Assembly (NCBI GenBank): GCA_004764695.1
Contig: SMSO01000031.1
Location: forward strand, 8,055,261-8,119,260
Reading direction: 5' to 3'
Source: Schizochytrium sp. TIO01
Taxonomy: Eukaryota > Sar > Bigyra > Thraustochytrida > Thraustochytriidae
DNA length: 64,000 nt
Part shown: positions 31,901 to 43,224 of the stretch, in pieces
How positions within the stretch are numbered: the first letter of the stretch is position 1
How the letters are laid out: every line of letters starts with the position of its first letter
The notes under the pieces: generated by a model
Told to the model about the DNA's origin: nothing
What the model saw: the letters and a program-made list of their open reading frames with translations, nothing else
The model's database searches: none
Translations under genes and position numbers: made by a program

Positions 31901-33065
31901 TTGAGAAGACGTCTGCATCGAGATGATAGTCCACTTCCTATTACAGGAACACCAGTTCGCGATCCATATGCACTTCATTCTCGAGGTTCACCTGCATCTT
32001 GGCAAGCACGATCGTTCGCAACTGGCGACGATGACGACGACGATGAGGATGACGACGACGACGATGCGGACGATGAGGATGAGGTTAATTTTGCGGATCG
32101 TGACGAAGACAACCATCTTGGTCGAAATCAAACGAGCCCTCTGCCATATGACGATGAAGATGACGATGACGAGGATGAAGATGAAGAAGCTATTCACCTC
32201 GATGATCTTGAGCAAAGTCGTGTGCGAACTGCCCAGGCTGCTCGAATGGCTTTGCAGCGCGCTTCAGCGCATTCTGAAGATGAGGAAAGTGTTCCCGATG
32301 GAACTCCTAAAAGCACTAAGTCTCGTCGACAAATTTCTGGCGTAGGGCGCCAAAAAGACACCCGTTCTTCCATAAAGTCGCCGCTGGATTCGAAGCAACT
32401 CTCTCAGGTGAACAATCAAAATCTACGTCAAGTGGAGACTCCGTTACGAGATCGCCAACAAACGAAGAACCGGAACGTGCAAGCCTTGTCATCTATGTCT
32501 GTCAGAAGTTGGCAGTGCGTCGCCTTCGTCCTCTTCAAGCTCTTCTACGGAGTCCTCAAACCCCTCGCCAAAGTCTTCCACGAAGAATTCCGCCTTCTCA
32601 GCATCTTACATAGGACAGGATGAGAATAAGCCCAAAATGTCCAACATGGGCCGTTTTCCGGTTCGTACAGCTGCGCAAGACAAAACGTCGACAGACGATT
32701 TCTCGTTTGAACCACGAAAAGCAACACGGAAACTGGCAGCACGCAGTGCAAAAGCATGGGAACGCCCATCATTTATGGTCTATCGAAATGAGCAACAGCA
32801 TCTGAGTGCAAGTGGTAGCAACGTAAGCCCTGGCAGCCCTGCTACGGGCGGCGCTCTCAAGGCTCTGGAAAGTGCCTCTCGAAAGTCACGCGACACTGCC
32901 CATTATGAACAAGATGGAAGCAAGAAATTAGCAAATGGCAATGAATGTTCAGATGAATTTAGCGATGACGATGACGACGACGACGACGACGAATATGTAG
33001 CCTACGCCTCTTCGTCAGAGGAGGTTCCGCTCTCCGCATTCGAGGAAACCCGTGAGCTGGCATAA
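28928..33065 (+). CDS. Large coiled-coil protein with acidic runs, possibly centrosomal/ciliary (CSPP1/CCDC66-like)
   Basis: ATG 28928 opens about 1160 codons of one frame, followed by Ser-rich and acidic sequence that continues in another frame from about 32508 to 33065. Short basic/charged helices recur: RDLDRQLAEKRERER, YAQALQEQVRERELY, LRQQIADKEARAEEE and a long coiled coil (ERQRMELAKLRQMKEARKQM). Disordered stretches lie between them. Poly-Asp/Glu runs sit near 32025-32095, 32150-32190 and 32958-32990. The repeating 'Q-x-x-L-x-x-Q-I/L-x-E/D-K' type helices resemble CSPP1/CCDC66-type ciliary scaffolds. That similarity is compositional and weak. The frame change near 32408-32553 needs an intron (a CAG|GTGAAC donor sits at 32408) or indels. 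The TAG/TGA-terminated tail of the first frame after 32508 is out of frame with the better coding reading. Confidence 0.6.
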
Positions 33066-34925
33066 TCTCTTTGTAATTCAGTGAAATAATAGTTGGCTTG
33101 GAGATAAATGCGACCAGGTGCCTAAAGTCTTGCAGTACCTGAAACTGAAACGTTGAAATGATTACATTATTTTTTTTAATATAAATATATGAGATAGAAG
33201 TTACACATCCTATGCGCACAGAGAAAGATATTGTTTACCTTTCCGGTACCTTACATATATGTACTTGGGCAGGCGACCTATGCTGCTGCTCATTCGTTTT
33301 ATACTTCACCGCAGGGGCGTCTTACTTCGCTTTCTATAGAGCGGCTTGGCTCTGATTATTTATCCTGTCTTTCACCTCGGTACAAGTCCTAGGGTAGCTA
33401 GCTACTCGCCTAGTACATATTAAGCAGGCCCTATACATAATAGTACCTACTACCTACTAGTAGTAGTTAGTTCCAAGTCGGTTCACCATTTAGGATTTGC
33501 GTCAGACAGAACAGAAAGACAAAATGCCAACACCCACTGTCTGGCTACTGATCTCAGAAGGGCCGGCTTGTTGCACTTGCCATGCCAGCTGCACGTAGGT
33601 AGGCACTCAGTAGCAGTGGCCGGCGCCTCGTTCACGGCTTTTCCATGGCAGAGCCATTGGTTGCTTCGACGCCATGTTCCTCTCCCTTATTTACTCGTAT
33701 CTACTCTACCAAACTGCACGGAAGTTTGCTGTGAACCTCTTCAGATGAACAAACGCCAAGTAGAACCGGGCTCATTTGTCTGAGGTTATCCAAATACCTT
33801 GCGCCTCCTTCTGCTATCGATGCTGTGGCTGTCGCTGGTGTGGCTGTCGTTGCGTGCATTGCACTGCTGTGGCTGAGCTTGCTGACTGTGTAGTGAATGT
33901 GTGACACGCACAAAGCCACCCCCGCCCGCGTTGATCAGAGCTGGCACCAAGTAGCGTCAGAGACGTGGTGTCAGAGACGCGGTGTCAGAGACACGGGCTC
34001 CTCCGACCTCCTTCGAGGCACTCTCCCAGAGACTCCCGCGCTCACTCCACCCGCACTTCGCCTACACGCTCCACCTGAGGCAGTTCCTGGAGCTGGCAGG
34101 CATGGACCCGAAGAACTCCGGGTTCTTGCGCACACCGAAGACCTGCGAGATCTTCTCGCAGCTGGCGCTAACGAGGAGGAGGGCCTTGGGCCGCGTCGCC
34201 GACGGTCGCAGAGGTCTCCGCGCCTGAGGACCTCGAGGTCCACAGGCGCCCAAGCTCGCGCAGTCGCCGAAGTGTCGGCGTGTCTTCAGCCACGATCGAT
34301 CGCGCATTGTGGAAGGCATAAATAGCCAGCCCACGCATGCTCAGTGCCCGCCCCCGAGCGACGCTTATGGGCGCAGTCGGCGGCAGGGCGTCGAGGATAT
34401 CCTGGATTACTGGAGACCAGAGCACACTTCCAGGATATCATGGAAGAGCCTAGTCCAGGTGGAGGAAATGGAGAACGAAGAAAGAAGAAGAAGCAATCCG
34501 GAATCAGACAGCCAGCTCTCTCGCTCTCTCGCTCTCTCGCTCTCTCGCTCTCTCGGAGTCGGACTCGGACTCGGGCTCGCAGGAGACCGCGCACTGGAAG
34601 GTCGAGTGGGAAGCAAGGGAATCGCACAGCGGTCCCGGCAAAAACTCAGCGGCTGACGCGGAGGAGACAGATTGATTAATTGAGGCTTCGAGTCCAGCGT
34701 GAGCGCTATCTCTCTCTATATACATACATATATTGGAGAAAAGAAGGAAACCCTGAGATCCTTTGGTGCAAATCTAGATTGACAGTGTCGATCTGGGGGA
34801 TTTCTTGTGGTGAACCAAGCTTGGTTTTACGTGCGAAGCGTGGACGTTTGTGAACAAAAAGATTTCCTAGAGTTCATTGGGACGAGAAGTCGCGCAAAAG
34901 TTTAAAGACAAAACTAAAAGGAACC
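33066..34925. other. Intergenic stretch upstream of CHMP1
   Basis: No gene is recognised. GC-rich overlapping frames on both strands at 33897-34679 have no domain. Three near-copies of GTCAGAGACG(T/C)GGT occur at 33957-33992, and (CTCTCTCG)n lies at 34513-34556. A TATATA-containing AT stretch at 34717-34735 lies about 200 bp before the CHMP1 start and could be its promoter. Confidence 0.5.
34513..34556. repeat. (CTCTCTCG)n tandem repeat
   Basis: About five copies of an 8-bp unit upstream of CHMP1, followed by a related GGACTCGGACTCGGGCTCG run. Confidence 0.85.
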
Positions 34926-35543
34926 ATGGGTAACGGAGAATCGATGATGCAGAAGCAGCTGCTGGAGCTGAGGCTGACGGCGAAGCAGCTCCAGCGCGAG
35001 GCAAAGAAATGCGAGAAGAACTCAAAGGCTTCCAAGACAAAGCTGAAGGCCGCCATTGAGCGAGGAGATATGGAGGGAGCCAAGATCTATGCCTCGAACT
35101 CAATCCGCGATAAAAACCAGGCATTAAATTACCTACGACTAGCCTCGAGAATTGAAGCTGTATCACAACGGGTGCAAACAGCCATTAGCATGGGACGTCT
35201 AAATAAGACAATGAGCAAGACTGTTGTCGGCATGGACAAGGTCCTCAAGACGATGGATGTAGAAAAGATTGGCAAGGTCATGGATAAGTTTGAGTCCAAC
35301 TTTGAGGACCTCGACGTCCGCAGCGCATACATGACCAACGCCATGGATAGCACCACTGCTGGTGTAACTCCGGAGAGCGAGGTATCGGAGCTGATTCAGA
35401 TGGTGGCCGACGAGCACGGTCTCCAGGTTGCCGGAGAGTTGGACGACGCTGGCACTGTCTCCCACAAGACACCAGCAGCTGCCGAGAAGCAGGGTGCCGG
35501 AGACCTCGAGGCCCGCCTTGCTGCTCTCAACTCCAACCACTAA
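34926..35543 (+). CDS. CHMP1: ESCRT-III subunit CHMP1 (Did2)
   Basis: The intact 205-residue frame from ATG 34926 has the Snf7-family fold: a basic N-terminal helical hairpin (ELRLTAKQLQREAKKCEKNS; RDKNQALNYLRLASRIEAV) and a central VVGMDKVLKTMDVEKI helix. Acidic later helices follow (FESNFEDLDVRSAYM), and a C-terminal MIM1 motif ends the protein (DLEARLAAL). Length and order match CHMP1/Did2, which caps or remodels ESCRT-III filaments and recruits Vps4 through the MIM1. It acts in multivesicular-body sorting, cytokinesis and nuclear-envelope repair. There is no intron. The start is the only ATG before the family-typical N-terminus. Confidence 0.95.
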   Translation: MGNGESMMQKQLLELRLTAKQLQREAKKCEKNSKASKTKLKAAIERGDMEGAKIYASNSIRDKNQALNYLRLASRIEAVSQRVQTAISMGRLNKTMSKTVVGMDKVLKTMDVEKIGKVMDKFESNFEDLDVRSAYMTNAMDSTTAGVTPESEVSELIQMVADEHGLQVAGELDDAGTVSHKTPAAAEKQGAGDLEARLAALNSNH

Positions 35544-36762
35544 AACTTCCGTCTCTTGACGTCTACTAAACACGAATCCTCTTGCCATTTAAGCTGTGCA
35601 ACCTGAAATATGATGGTGATTCTGACTCCAATGTTTTAATGTCAAAATTTCTACTCTGTTTCCTTCCCGCATGCGTTGCAGAAGAAGGGGTTCCACCTGT
35701 ACAGGAGCAGCAAGCTTGATCATGTAATGACCTTTTTGCAAACCTTGAATCTGCCTCAGTTCTAGTTCTACTGCATTTTGTGTTGCGGGGTATCTGGCAG
35801 GTTCAGTACAGGGCAAGCAAGATCTTGCATCTCTCTTTTTCCTTTATTTTTCTTTTCTTTTCTTTTACCTCTTTTCGATGAGTTATCGCGCTTTTCGCTA
35901 AATGGCCCTTTGTCAACATTCATCTGGCATGCTGTACTTTCGTAATATGTGTGCCGCACGAAGTCCGAGCCTCTTTCTCATTCTTAAATCTCTACAACGT
36001 AGCTTCTGCTTCTTTTTTAAAGAAACAGAGGCAGAAGCTTATACATTTACAGTTACGATGGTGCATGACACCTCCATTTGGCTTTGCTCCTGTTGTGTGC
36101 ACTCTTACTCCCCTTTGATTATCACTTCAAGAAAAACAGTTAATTTACGTTTGATTTTGACCTCATTTCGTTTCATGAAGACTTTCCAAGCTGCCATTCT
36201 TCCACTTGAGATATTATATATTCAGGCTTGCACTGGATAGAATCCTGGAGTGGCCTCCTACGCTGTTTCCCTACATTGACTGTATCCCATAGAACCTTTT
36301 CTTCGTATTCAGTAACCTGTTCCTCACTTCACGAAATCTGTACTTTGTACTATAATTAACCCTGCCTCAAAACACCATGTCATCGATGCCGAGCAATTTG
36401 ATAAGGCTCAACCAAGTCTTCACCTGCACGAATGCAGCTGCCTCTGACTCGTTTACCCATTCATGTAAGCCGCAGCTTCACTCATTTGGCCTTTTCAATC
36501 AAAACAAAAATCAGAAACGCAGACCTACAAAAACAAATAATAGCATTATTATGATGATAACTTTTAAGATGTAGCAGGTAATAAGGATGTTGATAAATCG
36601 CGACCTCAATTGTGCAGACCATCAACGCTGTTTCGAGGTAGCATCGAAGCCGCTTCGAAGCAGCTTCCGCGAGGACAACCCCCGCGGCTGCAGGGCGTCC
36701 GGGGCGGCGAGCTGCGCGGTGTATGGTACTGGAGAGACCTGTGGGTAGAGAAAAATTGTGCG
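35544..36762. other. Intergenic stretch
   Basis: A 112-codon frame at 35902-36240 has weak codon pattern and no domain. The open frame leading into the ankyrin gene extends back to 36610 but begins with TTG after an AG (TTGTGCAG), so a 5' non-coding exon junction there is possible. Confidence 0.5.
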
Positions 36763-39700
36763 ATGGTGGAGACAAAGATGAACTGCGATTCTGAGGCAAC
36801 GAAAGGCCATCGCAGTGAAGACCAAAAAGAACGAGGTTTGGACTCGAATAGACCTAATGCGGAATTGGAATCGACGAAGGAAGAATCAGAAATAACAAAA
36901 ACAAGATTGGCAGCAGAAGAAGACAACAATGGAAACAAAGATGCTTCAAAAGAGGGCCAACGTGGAGAGGATAATGAGGAAAATAACCTTGAAGACGCGA
37001 CAAAGCTTTTCGAGGGTGGGCTTGCAATGGTAAATGAGGACGATACAGTTAATATTAATGAAGGTGCGCAGCTCTTTCTCATGTACAGGGCAGTCTTGCG
37101 TGAATATCAGAAGGAGGACCTTGCCATAGAAGCGTACGAGGAATTTCAGCGCAACACGATTGCTGTACAGGAGAACCCTGATGCAGAAATCCCAAACGCC
37201 ATAGAGGATTGGACATGCCTCATTGAAATGGTCCTTGCAACGAACACAACTGCTCCGCACGTAGATCTGTTAATGTATTTTGAGGGTCTAATCCCACTTA
37301 ATGTTCGTCAGTACCTGTTTGATACGATGTTCTTAGAAAACTGTCGCCGTCGTGGCGATGCGGCTTTGAAAACGCTGTCTGCAGTAACACCTGTGCCAGA
37401 ACTGTTTTCTGAGATGCAAAAGTTTGTAGGCCGGGTAGGCACGCCGCCTACGCTTGACCTTTCCATAGTTGATGCAGCAAATAACTGTCCAATTCATCTC
37501 GCCTGCCTTAATGGATCATTGAAGTGTGTGCAATGTTTAGTCGAGTTGAATAATGATGACGTTAATCGTCGTAGTCGTGGCCCAGCCTCAAGTGGAGCTA
37601 CCCCTCTACATGCAGCTGCTATGGGTGGTCATGTTGACATTATTGAATATCTCCTCCACTGCGGTGCGGAGCCTTCGCCTGTTGCAAACGATGGGACTTC
37701 ACCGTTGCACTTGGCGTGTGCGCGCAACCACGCTGATGCAGTCTGTTATCTTATGCAACATACGGACCAAGACCCCTTCAAGCAGCCTGTTCGCCATGGG
37801 CACTTGGGGAACTCATCGCAAGGTCCAGCAAATGCACTGCAAAATGGATTTTCTGGAGAGGCCACCCAAGCACCACCGCCACGTATGACAGGACTTTCGG
37901 CATTTGAGACCGCTGCGATTTTTGGTGCAAACGAAGCTGTTAAAGCGATCTTGAACATGGTGTCTTCAGATGTGGCCACCTTGGTGCGCAAGAGTTCAGA
38001 AATAAACCGTCAGGGAGACGGAAAAGGTGCCAATGCTCTTGGAGGAACAAGTGCAGTGGGTCGCCAAGGACTCGTGCCTTTTATGTTTAAAAGTATGCTT
38101 CTTGCACTCAGCTCGTCAGCAGGAGGAGCCCCAGAAAGTGAACAAGATGAAAGGCGAGCAGAAATTCTCCTACAAATCTCAGAGTTCTTGCCACGTGATA
38201 AGGTTATTAAACTACTGGCCATGCACTATAAGGGCGCACCTGGACGCTCTGAGGTACCGACAGAAATTCAAGGCGATACTTTGCTTCATGTAAGCGCTCG
38301 TCTTGGTCGGGGCTGCTGTGTCATGGCCCTTCTTGCAGCTGGTGCAGATATCACTGTTCGTAATGTCAAAGGGGAAACTGCAGTAGACTGTGCAATGCCT
38401 TTCATTGCAGACCCAAATAACGGCCCAGGTCAGCAGGCTGTGCGTGTGCTGATAAAAGAGTGGGAACGCCGCCGGGTAGATGCTGACCGCACAATGGAGG
38501 CCCTTGTAAATGATTCGAATACTGTGTCCTCAGGCAACGCATCCCACGACGCCGCTGGTGGAGCCGGTGGGACCGGTGCCGCAAGTGCAAGTAGGCGGCG
38601 CAGGAATAAACGTAACAAGAAAAAAGCCAAGCGTCGAGCTACTGCCTCAACTGTGTCAAAAGATCAAGGTGAGGAGGCTGAAGACATCGACGAAGTTGAG
38701 GATGGCATCAACGACACTCCACAGCATGATAGCTCTAGTAGAATGGAACCTTCAACTGATGAAGAAGATGATGAGGAAAGCAATAATAAATTGGGCACAA
38801 TAGCTAGTAGCTCCAGCAGAACTAACAAGGAAAAAGTTGAGGAATCTAGATCAAGTACCAATACATTGCACGCAACCTCCAAAAGTTCTATAGATCATGC
38901 TCAGAAAAAGATAAATCACCTCGAAAACAACGAGGTCGCACAAACTTCGGCCATTGATGATGGGGAGTGGATCCCTGCGCATGGCGGGAAAGTAAAATTT
39001 TCTCAACAAAAGGCATCCTCACAGGCTCGCGAGAGTCTTGAAAACGAACGAAAACTTGAATTACGAAAACTCCTGGATTCTACTTTGCAAGAATCCCTTT
39101 CACAACATTCCAAAAATACCTCTAAAGCCAACTCGGGTCTTACAGCTAAGCACAGCACGATGGAACCAAAGTCATCAGAGCTTGCTGTACCTACCATCTC
39201 TATGAGACAGGAATCTATGGTTCAAGATGACGCTAAACTGAAAGATAAGACGAAAAAGGAAGAGCCAATGCAAGAGCCTTTCACACCTCAACTCAAACCT
39301 GTGTCGAATCCTCCTAAACCCCCCAAATCAATTTCATCACCAGCAAGAGATGTAGCAGAAACAGACAGGCCCCGGGTAGAAAATGACGAAATGTCTGACG
39401 CAGCAGCAATTGCAGCCGCTGCTGTGAAGTTGGTGACGGATGCTACGCCTGTGAAGCGAAAACCTACTGCGCCTTCTCTCAAGTCCTCAGACCCCCCTTC
39501 AAGTCCCCATATGGAACTTTCTGCATTTCCAGCTTTCCATCATGGTTCAAACGTAACCCAAAGTGTTGACATGCCTAGTACACCTCCTCCGGCACAGATG
39601 GCGGCTGAGCCCCATACTCTAAGCCCGTTTGGGCAACGAGAAATTTTCGATATTGGGCGTTTCATGCAACAGTTTGCTGGCGATGATGAGAGTGTTCCTT

Positions 39701-40248
39701 TTGGTGCAGGGGCGTGGGAAGCGCCGACGCCACCAGCGATGGATTTTGCTCGAGTCGCATCGCGCAACGACGATAGCATGTCAAGTGTGAACATGCCCAA
39801 CATAGCTATGAGCCACTCAGATTCTAACATCCTATCAAAGAGTTCCAGCAGCAGCAACAACAACAACAACAACAACTATTTACCGCCGCCGGCTAGTGCA
39901 ACCATACATGACAACCGCGCCTTTTCCGTATATGGTGGCGGTTCTTCTATCCAAGGTGACTCTTCAGTTTATGGAAGCGCCCAAGAGCGCCTATTCGAGC
40001 AGCTGAACCCCGAAGCAGGTGTCTTAGGCCTTACTGTGGAACACTTTCTTGGCCTCAACCTTGGTGACCTTAGCATGTCTCAACTCGACACGTTGCGGCA
40101 GTTACACCAAAGACTCATGGACGATATCATGGAGACACAGCTTAATCTTGCTCGAAGCCAAGGCAAAGAAATTGCTCAGGAAGATCAGCGCAGGCGCGCA
40201 AACTTCACAACATTCCAGCAGCACTATTTTGGTGGCCTCGATGGTTAG
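36763..40248 (+). CDS. Ankyrin-repeat protein with long disordered, basic/acidic C-terminal half
   Basis: The first in-frame ATG is 36763, giving about 1161 residues. After an acidic, charged N-terminus and an alpha-helical region with YRAVLREYQKEDLAIEAYEE, ankyrin repeats follow (NCPIHLACLNGSLKCVQCLV; GATPLHAAAMGGHVDIIEYL; GTSPLHLACARNHADAVCYL). A further separated pair comes later (GDTLLHVSARLGRGCCVMAL; VRNVKGETAVDCA). A dense basic cluster at about 38590-38640 (RRRRNKRNKKKAKRR) is a likely nuclear signal. The rest is Ser/Pro/Glu-rich and disordered, ending in a helical segment (LSMSQLDTLRQLHQRLMDDI). Ankyrins mediate protein binding. The layout suggests a nuclear or cytosolic scaffold, but no specific orthologue is evident. 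Confidence 0.72.
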   Translation: MVETKMNCDSEATKGHRSEDQKERGLDSNRPNAELESTKEESEITKTRLAAEEDNNGNKDASKEGQRGEDNEENNLEDATKLFEGGLAMVNEDDTVNINEGAQLFLMYRAVLREYQKEDLAIEAYEEFQRNTIAVQENPDAEIPNAIEDWTCLIEMVLATNTTAPHVDLLMYFEGLIPLNVRQYLFDTMFLENCRRRGDAALKTLSAVTPVPELFSEMQKFVGRVGTPPTLDLSIVDAANNCPIHLACLNGSLKCVQCLVELNNDDVNRRSRGPASSGATPLHAAAMGGHVDIIEYLLHCGAEPSPVANDGTSPLHLACARNHADAVCYLMQHTDQDPFKQPVRHGHLGNSSQGPANALQNGFSGEATQAPPPRMTGLSAFETAAIFGANEAVKAILNMVSSDVATLVRKSSEINRQGDGKGANALGGTSAVGRQGLVPFMFKSMLLALSSSAGGAPESEQDERRAEILLQISEFLPRDKVIKLLAMHYKGAPGRSEVPTEIQGDTLLHVSARLGRGCCVMALLAAGADITVRNVKGETAVDCAMPFIADPNNGPGQQAVRVLIKEWERRRVDADRTMEALVNDSNTVSSGNASHDAAGGAGGTGAASASRRRRNKRNKKKAKRRATASTVSKDQGEEAEDIDEVEDGINDTPQHDSSSRMEPSTDEEDDEESNNKLGTIASSSSRTNKEKVEESRSSTNTLHATSKSSIDHAQKKINHLENNEVAQTSAIDDGEWIPAHGGKVKFSQQKASSQARESLENERKLELRKLLDSTLQESLSQHSKNTSKANSGLTAKHSTMEPKSSELAVPTISMRQESMVQDDAKLKDKTKKEEPMQEPFTPQLKPVSNPPKPPKSISSPARDVAETDRPRVENDEMSDAAAIAAAAVKLVTDATPVKRKPTAPSLKSSDPPSSPHMELSAFPAFHHGSNVTQSVDMPSTPPPAQMAAEPHTLSPFGQREIFDIGRFMQQFAGDDESVPFGAGAWEAPTPPAMDFARVASRNDDSMSSVNMPNIAMSHSDSNILSKSSSSSNNNNNNNYLPPPASATIHDNRAFSVYGGGSSIQGDSSVYGSAQERLFEQLNPEAGVLGLTVEHFLGLNLGDLSMSQLDTLRQLHQRLMDDIMETQLNLARSQGKEIAQEDQRRRANFTTFQQHYFGGLDG

Positions 40249-41625
40249 TTACGTATCGCCACAACAGCAAGATATGCAAGAAGTAAAAGCTGGATCAAAC
40301 TTCAATATACAAACAAAGCAACATTCACCATTTACTATCTACGTTTCATTTACTTTCTCTGCTTCTGTGTTTTACACTGCATTCGCTTGTTATTGATTCC
40401 CCGAATGACTGTTCCTATTTTATTTTAGTAAATCCTATCTACAGCTCTTCATAAGTTTCTGGAAGCTTTACCTGTCTGTTTAGATCACCAAGTAATCCTG
40501 TCCACTCCCTATACTCAAATCGTTGGGAAGCATAGTACAGCACAACAAGATGATAAATTGAGACACCCTAGGTCATTTGTTGCTCTTTAAGCTGTTCGAA
40601 GGAGGCAAACGCGTTTTTTTTTGGTTTTTTGTCAATTGTGTTGGGTGATATCGGCAGGTTTAATCTGCAAGTTGAAAAATTAACAGAAGTCAATTCTAGA
40701 GCATTTTCTCTTATAATTCACTTTCGTCGATCATCAGAACCACGATGGTGTTACTGCTCTCGTGTAATCCGGCCGACTTGGTCGATTGACCATTCCAAAG
40801 TTTTTATTGGGGCGATTCTTGTCAGTACGAATAAATGTCAGCAATTCCAGCATAATGTGCCTATTTTGGGGTTCCATTCAAGTCATTCCATGTATCTTGG
40901 CATATCATGGCGTATCGTCTCATGTGCCAATTTCAAACTTTCATGTGAAATTTTGATCTTTTTCTTGCTTCAGTGTTGGACTTTCGTTCCTAGCTTCTGT
41001 TAACTTCATTTGTTTTGTTTCTTAGTTTTCCTATTCTTTTAATAGTTCCACTTTATAGAAGAAATACCCTGAGGGTTTACATATTACATATGGGAGGCTT
41101 CGGGAGTACATTCTGTCGATAATGTCAAGTTTTGTGTTTCTTAGTTTTAGGAGGGTCCTTTCCAAGCGTCTATCCTGTTCATTCTATCAAGCAATAACTC
41201 CTTACCGGTGTCATAATCAGATTCAAAATCAATGTCAGAGTTCCACAGACCCCATCTGCTGGTATGCGTTTCGAGACCCTTTATTCTTCTTCACGCTGGG
41301 TCTACTCGGCTACTCTCTCCACATCGAAGATCACATCTAACTTTTCGTTTATACTTAAATTATTAGTGCCTAGTAGTTTCCTTAAAGAATAGCATAGAAT
41401 AAGGAATAGCATAGAAGGTTACATCTGCTGCCGAGTGGGCCATGAGCGCTCGCTCAGGTACATCTGCTCCTGGTGGCTCTTTAGCTGGGAAAAGAAAGCA
41501 CAAATCCTCAAATCGTTTTCCGCCGTCCTTCGTAGGCAAGGGCGTACGGGCACGCAAAATCGATTGAATAGAATCAATTTTAGATTCCACACGCTCCCGA
41601 AGCGAATTGGAATAGCCTAGTAAAG
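40249..41625. other. Intergenic stretch
   Basis: AT-rich 3' sequence of the ankyrin gene and 5' sequence of the TruB gene. Frames of 72-124 codons have no recognisable content. No repeat of note apart from T runs near 40613-40629. Confidence 0.5.
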
Positions 41626-43224
41626 ATGCTTGCGAAGCTGAATGCTGTTCGAGGTGGCGCTGCAGCCGCTTCGGAGGCTGCCATGAATCGTTTTTCGCAA
41701 CGAATTCCAGCTGTTGCGAGGTTGTCAAGTTCAACGTCGCTGCCGTCCTCACAAGAACCAGACTCAAGGCAGCCCAAGCCTAGGACGCAAAACCAGCCTA
41801 ACTCTGCACCATGGCCTTCGAAGAGGCCAAAAAAAGACCAAGATGGTCAAGGTGGGCAGGGACCTACTATATCTTTAGCAAAGATGGTGCACAGCTTATC
41901 TGACGATGAAATCCTCAAATCACTAGAAGACTTTAAGGCCAAAGGAGGCGCTCTCTTGGTGGAGAAACCGTCAAACGAGACAAGCCGGTATTGCAGCAGT
42001 GTGAACATTGATAATTTGCTCGATTCATCTTACGGGCTTCGCCTGGACAGACCGAAGTACATTAAGGACAACGATGGAATGCGGCACGTACTGACGAAGC
42101 CTGTGAAAAACGACGGGGCGCAACGAGCAGTTAGATTTGGTCACGTGGGTACGTTAGATCCTTTCGCATCAGGCCTCTTGATGATCCCGTACAACTACGC
42201 TACCAAATTTGGCAAGTTTCTCAAGCTAGACCCCAAGCGCTACCGCGCTCGGGTTCAACTTGGGGTAGGTACAGAAACAGGGGATTTCACTGGCGAGGAA
42301 AAAATTAATGGGCCTGCTGATTGGGTGATGCCTTCAGAAGAAATCATCAAAGAGATTTGTAAGAAGCACTTTACTGGTGTGATTGAACAGGTTCCTCCTT
42401 CATATTCTGCCATTACCGTCAATGGAAAACGAGCCTATGAGTTAGCAAGAATGGGTAAAGAAGTCGTGATTCCAAGCCGGAAGCGTCGAGTTTACGAATG
42501 TAAAAGCAAGGTGATTTCTGCAGAAGACAAACTCATTGAGATAGAGGTTCTTTGTGAGGGCGGAACTTACATTCGTACGATTGGAACAGATTTGGCCGAG
42601 AAGTTAGGCACTCTTGGGCACCTAAAGGCCTTGGAACGAATTGGTCTTGGAGATTTCTCCTTGTCCTCTTTGAATCACAATGGGCACCTCCATTTGTCTT
42701 TTGATGAATGCCTGGCAAATTTGCCGCGTGTTCATTCTCAACTCAATCTCCACGATACAGTCATCCAGATGGCTAAGGGGCAATTCGTGCCAATTAAAGA
42801 GGATATCGAAGCTCTCCCTAAGGGCCATGAGCATTTTGCTCTGTGTTATGAGGGACACATAATCGCTGTATTGGGCTATGATCCAAAAAAGCCAGTAAAT
42901 TCTCGATTGAGTATCCAACTTAACTTTTTTTCTAAATTGGTGAACGATAAGATGGCTCGCCAGGTGAAAAATAGGGCACCCCAACACCAGGATGCTATGA
43001 AAAACCGTGATATGAGGCAAGACAGGATGGCACAGCACAACCAAAATCATCGGAACTTTAATGGAAAGGGAAGAAACCAAAAGCCTTCTAATTTTAATAA
43101 TGAAGTACCATCTGGTGAAACCACGCTGGCCAGCATCACCTCATCTTACCATAAGTACAAAAACCAAAACAAGAAATTTAAGAAAAAGGGTTCTTCATCA
43201 GAAGCCAAGTCCAAAAATGATTAA
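41626..43224 (+). CDS. TruB-family tRNA pseudouridine-55 synthase
   Basis: The intact 532-residue frame has a basic, Ala/Ser-rich N-terminus (MLAKLNAVRGGAAAASEAAM) that looks like a mitochondrial presequence. The TruB catalytic core follows, with the active-site aspartate in GHVGTLDPFASGLL (D178). Downstream family blocks are YRARVQLGVGTETGDF, QVPPSYSAITVNGKRAYELA and GTYIRTIGTDLAEKLGTLGH. The enzyme isomerises U55 in the T-loop of tRNA. A C-terminal basic, Asn/Gln/Lys-rich tail (about 445-532) extends beyond the bacterial length of about 300 residues. The leader suggests organelle targeting. Cytosolic/nuclear TRUB1-like action cannot be excluded. Confidence 0.9.
   Translation: MLAKLNAVRGGAAAASEAAMNRFSQRIPAVARLSSSTSLPSSQEPDSRQPKPRTQNQPNSAPWPSKRPKKDQDGQGGQGPTISLAKMVHSLSDDEILKSLEDFKAKGGALLVEKPSNETSRYCSSVNIDNLLDSSYGLRLDRPKYIKDNDGMRHVLTKPVKNDGAQRAVRFGHVGTLDPFASGLLMIPYNYATKFGKFLKLDPKRYRARVQLGVGTETGDFTGEEKINGPADWVMPSEEIIKEICKKHFTGVIEQVPPSYSAITVNGKRAYELARMGKEVVIPSRKRRVYECKSKVISAEDKLIEIEVLCEGGTYIRTIGTDLAEKLGTLGHLKALERIGLGDFSLSSLNHNGHLHLSFDECLANLPRVHSQLNLHDTVIQMAKGQFVPIKEDIEALPKGHEHFALCYEGHIIAVLGYDPKKPVNSRLSIQLNFFSKLVNDKMARQVKNRAPQHQDAMKNRDMRQDRMAQHNQNHRNFNGKGRNQKPSNFNNEVPSGETTLASITSSYHKYKNQNKKFKKKGSSSEAKSKND

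Noticed and set aside
28938-32215. Antisense and alternative-frame ORFs inside the coiled-coil gene
   Set aside because: Shadows of the main frame caused by acidic and Ser-rich repeats.
33897-34679. Several 80-142-codon ORFs on both strands
   Set aside because: All frames of a GC-rich stretch are open at once. No conserved motif found.
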